Shown one piece after another: positions 60,372 to 64,000 of a stretch of DNA of 64,000 nt. The notes under the pieces were generated by a model. The model did no database searches. It saw only the letters and a program-made list of their open reading frames with translations, and was not told the DNA's origin. Location of the stretch: NCBI RefSeq assembly GCF_002284535.1, contig NZ_NPKH01000037.1, forward strand, positions 164,609 through 228,608, written 5' to 3'. The translations under genes and the position numbers were made by a program. Source of the stretch: Mesorhizobium wenxiniae. GTDB taxonomy: Bacteria > Pseudomonadota > Alphaproteobacteria > Rhizobiales > Rhizobiaceae. Within the stretch, counting starts at the first letter, position 1, and the number at the start of each line of letters is the position of its first letter.

Positions 60372-60532
60372 CGCGCCCCCCTTTGTCCTGCCGGACATCT
60401 CCCCCACAAGGAGGGAGATTGGCAGCTTTGCCGACGGCTCACCTATTCCACCCTGCAGATTAGCGAAAGTCGCGATGACAGCCGATCTCCCCACCCGTGG
60501 GGGAGATGTCCGGCAGGACAGAGGGGGGCGCG
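60372..60532. repeat. Large inverted repeat between tatC and serS
   Basis: Two 36-bp arms (60372-60407 and 60497-60532) are complementary except for one position; both contain TCCTGCCGGACATCTCCCCC or its complement. The 89-bp centre has no gene. Such GGGGAGATGTCCGGCAGG elements are a recurring intergenic repeat type in Mesorhizobium-like genomes (recollection, not verified here). Confidence 0.85.
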
Positions 60533-60559
60533 ACAGGATGCAACCTATGTAGATGCAGA

Positions 60560-61417
60560 CTACGTAGACGACGCATCCACCGGCTTTTCGGCCGCCGCTT
60601 CCGCAGCCTCCCGCTTCTCGCGCGCCAGACGTTCCCGTTCCTTGCTGCGCTCGATCAGCCGGGCCGACCAGATTGAGACCTCGTAGAGAATGATCGTGGG
60701 GATGGCGAGGCCGATCTGGCTTATCGGGTCGGGCGGTGTCAGCACAGCAGCCACCACGAAGGCGATGACGATCGCCCATTTGCGCTTTTCAACCAGCGCC
60801 TCGGACGACAGCATGCCCACCCGCGCCATCAGGCTGGTCACCACCGGCAACTGGAACACCAGCCCGAAGGAGAAGATCAGCGTCATGATCAGGCTGAGAT
60901 ATTCCGACACTTTCGGCAGCAGCGAAATCTGCACCTGGTCGTCGGTGCCGGCCTGCTGCATGGCGAGGAAGAACCACATCACCATCGGCGTGAAGAAGAA
61001 ATAGACCAGCGACGCGCCCATCAGGAACAGGATCGGCGAAGCGATAAGGAACGGCAGGAAAGCGTTGCGTTCATTCTTGTAGAGGCCGGGCGCGATGAAT
61101 TTATAGATCTGCGTGGCGATCAGCGGAAAGGCGATCACCATGCCGCCGAACATCGCCAGCTTGACCTGGGTGAAGAAGAATTCCTGCGGCGCCGTGTAGA
61201 TCAGCTCGACTTTGTGCGGGTCGAGCCCTGCCCATTGGGTTGCCCATTTGAACGGGATAACCAACAGGTTGAACAGTTGCTTGGCGAAGAAGAAGCAGAA
61301 CAGGAAGGCGACGAAGAACCCGCCGATCGACCACATCAGCCGCCGGCGCAACTCGATCAGATGCTCCATCAGCGGAGCCGCCGATTTATCGATCTCGTCC
61401 TTTTCCGAAATGCTCAC
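60560..61417 (-). CDS. tatC: Sec-independent translocase TatC
   Basis: A 285-residue membrane receptor for twin-arginine signal peptides. The start MSISEKDEIDKSAAPLMEHL followed by IELRRRLMWS carries the conserved HLxELRxR motif. FFTPMVMWFFLAMQQAG and LLPKVSEYLSLIMTLIFSFG, with FQLPVV, are typical. Six transmembrane segments are expected; the C-terminal tail is charged. Its start overlaps tatB by ATGA. Confidence 0.97.
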   Translation of the reverse strand: MSISEKDEIDKSAAPLMEHLIELRRRLMWSIGGFFVAFLFCFFFAKQLFNLLVIPFKWATQWAGLDPHKVELIYTAPQEFFFTQVKLAMFGGMVIAFPLIATQIYKFIAPGLYKNERNAFLPFLIASPILFLMGASLVYFFFTPMVMWFFLAMQQAGTDDQVQISLLPKVSEYLSLIMTLIFSFGLVFQLPVVTSLMARVGMLSSEALVEKRKWAIVIAFVVAAVLTPPDPISQIGLAIPTIILYEVSIWSARLIERSKERERLAREKREAAEAAAEKPVDASST

Positions 61418-62106
61418 TTGGCGGCTCCCGCCGTCTTTTTGGCGGCTGCAGTCGGCTTCTTCACCGCTGCCGGTGCAGGCTTCGGCTCGGCCTTTTTAGC
61501 TGCGGTCTTTATCGCGGCAGGTTTTGCCGCTGCTGCCGCTGGCGTCGCTGCGGCCTTGGAGGCCGGCATCGCTTTCGCTGGCGCGGCCTTCTTCTTCGCT
61601 GCCGCTGCCTTTTGAGGTGCAGCCGGCGTCGCCGTTGCGACAGGCGGTGTCACCACCGACTCATCGGTCATCGCCGGGAAGGTCGGCGCCGCCGGCGCCG
61701 CTTCCGGGGCGTTGACGCCCGGCAGCACCGTCGCGCCATTCTTCAGCTCGGTATCCTGCGGCGTCGAAGCAGCTGGCGTGGCCGGGTCGACTGCTGGCTT
61801 CGGCTTCATCACCGCGTCGACGCCTGAACGGACATCGGCTGCCGCCTGCTCGAACGGGTTGAGCTGTTTCCTGATCTCGGCGGCCGGGTTGAGGCTTCTG
61901 AGTGAATCGACCGACTTCTTGACGTCGTCAAGCTCGGCCTCCTTCAGCGCGTCGTTGAACTGTTTCTGGAAGTCGGCTGCCATGCCGCGCATCTTCGCCG
62001 TCGTGCGGCCGAATGTGCGCAGCATCTTTGGCAAATCCTTGGGCCCGACGACCACGATCATGACGATCGCGATCACCAGCATCTCGGTCCAGCCGATGTC
62101 GAACAT
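61414..62106 (-). CDS. tatB: Sec-independent translocase TatB
   Basis: A 230-residue protein. The N-terminal helix MFDIGWTEMLVIAIVMIVVV then GPKDLPKMLRTFGRTTAKMR is the TatB signature, followed by an amphipathic helix. The C-terminal 120 residues are Ala/Pro/Lys-rich and low in complexity, longer than in E. coli TatB (171 residues). It is translationally coupled to tatC. Confidence 0.95.
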   Translation of the reverse strand: MFDIGWTEMLVIAIVMIVVVGPKDLPKMLRTFGRTTAKMRGMAADFQKQFNDALKEAELDDVKKSVDSLRSLNPAAEIRKQLNPFEQAAADVRSGVDAVMKPKPAVDPATPAASTPQDTELKNGATVLPGVNAPEAAPAAPTFPAMTDESVVTPPVATATPAAPQKAAAAKKKAAPAKAMPASKAAATPAAAAAKPAAIKTAAKKAEPKPAPAAVKKPTAAAKKTAGAAK

Positions 62107-62134
62107 GGCGATGCGTTCCGACTAAAGTTTGGGC

Positions 62135-62356
62135 TCAGCTCTTGCTGGCCTTTTCCTTCACTGCCGAAACGGTTTCGTCAGCACGGTGTTCAACGGTGCG
62201 CTTGTCCTCGGCAACCTCGTCGTCGGCCATGCCCTTCTTGAAGCTCTTGATACCCTTGGCCATGTCACCCATCAGCTCGGGAATCTTGCCGCGGCCGAAC
62301 ACCAGCAGCACGATCACCAGCACGATCAGCCAGTGCCAAATCGAAAATGAACCCAT
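62135..62356 (-). CDS. tatA: Sec-independent translocase TatA
   Basis: A 73-residue pore-forming subunit. MGSFSIWHWLIVLVIVLLVF is the membrane helix, followed by GRGKIPELMGDMAKGIKSFK, the FGxxKLPEL-type hinge and amphipathic helix. Charged tail after residue 45. It starts the tatABC unit, 28 bp before tatB. The 180-bp gap to scpB shows no gene. Confidence 0.97.
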   Translation of the reverse strand: MGSFSIWHWLIVLVIVLLVFGRGKIPELMGDMAKGIKSFKKGMADDEVAEDKRTVEHRADETVSAVKEKASKS

Positions 62357-62536
62357 AACAATCTCTCTCGAAAGTTTTCTCTGACGATGATCTATGCGCT
62401 TTCGTGTCGGGATTCAAACACAACCGCGACAGAGTTTTATAAATCAGTGGCCGAAGTCACGCACTTTCGGCGCCATAGCCCGCTACCAATCGGCGCAGCC
62501 GCGAAATACCAGCGGCTTTCGGCACGTCGTTTGCGG

Positions 62537-63316
62537 TCAATCTTCCTCGACGCGCGGCGTCAACAAGCCGAGTTCCTCAAGGTCGATGTCGGTTAGCGGA
62601 TCCTCGTCGTCGGTCAGCGCATCCGGATCGGCCGGTGGCAGCGGAATGGTAAAATTCGACGGCATGCGGCCCGAAAGCAGCCCTGCGCCCTTCAATTCCT
62701 CCATGCCGGGAAGGTCGCGGATCTCCTCCAGAGCGAAGTGGTCGAGGAAGATGTCGGTGGTGCCGTAGGTGACGGGGCGGCCGGGCGTGCGGCGCCGGCC
62801 GCGCATCTTCACCCATTCGGTCTCCATCAGCGTGTCCAGCGTGCCCTTCGAGGTCTCGACGCCTCTGATATCCTCGATCTCGGCGCGCGTCACCGGCTGG
62901 TGATAGGCGATGATCGCCAGCACTTCGAGCGCCGCGCGGGAAAGCTTCCTCTGCTGGACCGTGTCGCGGCTCATCAGGAACGCGAGATCGCCGGCGGTGC
63001 GGAACGCCCAGGCATCGCCGACGCGCACCAGATTGACGCCGCGCCGCGCATAGATCTGCTGCAGTTCGGCCATCGCCGCGGCGATGCTGATGCCGTCAGG
63101 CAGGCGTGCGGCAAGCTGCTTTTCGCTGACCGGCTCGGCGCTGGCAAAGACGATCGCCTCGGCCATGCGCACGGCTTCCGCCATATGCAGCCGCTCGCCA
63201 GGATTCTGGGACAAGTTCTGGGCCTGGCTTTCTGCCGGTGCCCCGGCGAGCACGCCCTCTTCGGTCTCGTCGTCGACGTTGAAAGGAATGACCGAAGCGT
63301 TGGCGCGTTCACTCAT
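62537..63316 (-). CDS. scpB: Segregation and condensation protein ScpB
   Basis: A 259-residue subunit of the SMC-ScpAB condensin complex. The start MSERANASVIPFNVDDETEE overlaps scpA by ATGA. The tandem winged-helix core shows AEAIVFASAEPVSEKQLAAR, LSRAALEVLAIIAYHQPVTR, and IEDIRGVETSKGTLDTLME with a following RTPGRPVTYGTTDIFLDHF. The acidic C-terminal tail is typical of alphaproteobacteria. It precedes the tat genes. Confidence 0.97.
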   Translation of the reverse strand: MSERANASVIPFNVDDETEEGVLAGAPAESQAQNLSQNPGERLHMAEAVRMAEAIVFASAEPVSEKQLAARLPDGISIAAAMAELQQIYARRGVNLVRVGDAWAFRTAGDLAFLMSRDTVQQRKLSRAALEVLAIIAYHQPVTRAEIEDIRGVETSKGTLDTLMETEWVKMRGRRRTPGRPVTYGTTDIFLDHFALEEIRDLPGMEELKGAGLLSGRMPSNFTIPLPPADPDALTDDEDPLTDIDLEELGLLTPRVEED

Positions 63317-64000
63317 GATGCCACCTCGACTGCCCTGATGCCTTGCGCACGGCCGCGCAGATAGAGCGGCGCGAACACCTCGTCCTGCCGCATTTCCACT
63401 TTGCCTTCGCGCACCAGTTCCAGCGTCGCCGCAAACGAACTGGCAATCGCGGTACGCCGCTCGTCCGGGCCAGTCAGATATTCGACCAGGAAGCTGTCCA
63501 GCGCCGTCCAGTCGGCAAGCGAGCCGATCAGCCTGTTGAGGATATCGCGCGCATCCTTGAGCGACCACACACCGCGCCTGGCGATCGTCACATTAGTGAT
63601 GGCCTGCTTCTGGCGTTGCGCCGCATAGGCGGTCAGGAGATCGTAGAGCGAGGCCGAATAGGCGTTGCGTTTCTCGACGATGATCATTTCCGGCATGCCG
63701 CGGGCGAACACGTCGCGTCCGAGCCGGTTGCGGTTGACCAGGCGTGCCGCCGCGTCGCGCATCGCTTCCAGCCGCTTTAACCGGAATTGCAGCACGGCCG
63801 CCAACTCCTCGCCGCTTTCGCCGTCGTCGCCGGGTTGCTTGGGGATCAAAAGCTTCGACTTGAGAAACGCCAGCCACGCCGCCATCACCAGATAGTCGGC
63901 GGCAAGCTCCAGCCTGAGCGCCCTCACCTTCTCGACGAAGGCCAGATATTGCTCGGCCAGCGCCAAGATCGAGATGCGCGACAGATCGACCTTCTGGTTG
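63313..64000 (-). CDS. scpA: Segregation and condensation protein ScpA (5' end outside window)
   Basis: At least 229 codons of the kleisin subunit of the SMC complex; the frame is open to the right edge, so the N-terminus is missing. The visible part begins QKVDLSRISILALAEQYLAF, followed by LAADYLVMAAWLAFLKSKLL, the ScpA hallmark, and ends with the winged helix that binds SMC (ATLELVREGKVEMRQDEVFA). It overlaps scpB by 4 bp. Confidence 0.95.
   Translation of the reverse strand, partial: NQKVDLSRISILALAEQYLAFVEKVRALRLELAADYLVMAAWLAFLKSKLLIPKQPGDDGESGEELAAVLQFRLKRLEAMRDAAARLVNRNRLGRDVFARGMPEMIIVEKRNAYSASLYDLLTAYAAQRQKQAITNVTIARRGVWSLKDARDILNRLIGSLADWTALDSFLVEYLTGPDERRTAIASSFAATLELVREGKVEMRQDEVFAPLYLRGRAQGIRAVEVAS

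Overview
The window looks like a chromosomal segment of an alphaproteobacterium of the order Rhizobiales, most likely Mesorhizobium or a close Phyllobacteriaceae relative. The evidence is the high GC content, rhizobial palindromic intergenic elements, a fused secDF next to two complex-I-assembly-like genes, the scpAB-tatABC-serS-surE-pcm-nlpD gene order, and DUF1127 genes followed by CCUCCUCCC-loop (cuckoo-type) RNAs. The genus is inferred from these features, not from a database match.

Bases 1-19.6 kb hold a catabolic and uptake cluster, almost all on the minus strand. It contains an aldehyde dehydrogenase (cut by the window edge), an SDR dehydrogenase, an arylformamidase-like hydrolase, a two-subunit DMSO-reductase-family molybdoenzyme, a branched-chain-type ABC importer (binding protein at 7.2-8.4 kb, livHMGF at 12.7-17.0 kb), a VAO/p-cresol-type flavoprotein paired with a GlcF-like iron-sulfur protein, an aspartate-dehydrogenase-like protein, 3-hydroxyanthranilate 3,4-dioxygenase and a divergent DapA-family protein. 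Two LysR regulators are the only plus-strand genes. A conserved 46-bp element lies upstream of the LysR/aldehyde dehydrogenase pair and of the binding protein, and its core recurs upstream of the DapA-like gene, so these units probably form one regulon. The pathway is probably for an amino-aromatic compound; I cannot name the substrate.

Bases 19.6-30.1 kb are a patchwork: two inverted paralogues of a small secreted protein (one has ACG at the expected start), a class III cyclase-TolB-TPR protein, a YHS/ankyrin pair, a protein made of two tandem copies of one domain, an AlpA-like HTH protein beside a RadC remnant, an MFS exporter with a divergent LysR gene, and a degenerate copy of the 3' end of tig.

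Bases 30.2-38.0 kb encode a heme-copper cytochrome oxidase (subunits II, I, two III-like proteins, IV), YbaK, a DUF2189 protein, heme O synthase and a small cytochrome c. Bases 38.3-43.6 kb hold an Asp-nucleophile hydrolase, an ABM-like protein, trigger factor, a secreted 14-residue-repeat protein, tRNA-Leu(UAG) and a small membrane protein.

Bases 43.6-49.8 kb hold a MIO-family lyase homologue lacking the central Ser, a GDYXXLXY/DUF2157 pair, two DUF1127 genes with two tandem cuckoo-type RNAs, a secreted protein and trmFO. Bases 49.9-64 kb are core genes: NDUFAF6-like, NDUFAF3-like, secDF, a partial tandem duplication of the yajC/secD junction, yajC, an ATPase, and nlpD-pcm-surE-serS-tatCBA-scpBA. 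The strongest discoveries are the tandem cuckoo RNAs, the 46-bp regulon element, the uncharacterised catabolic cluster, and the partial duplications at yajC/secD, tig and nlpD.
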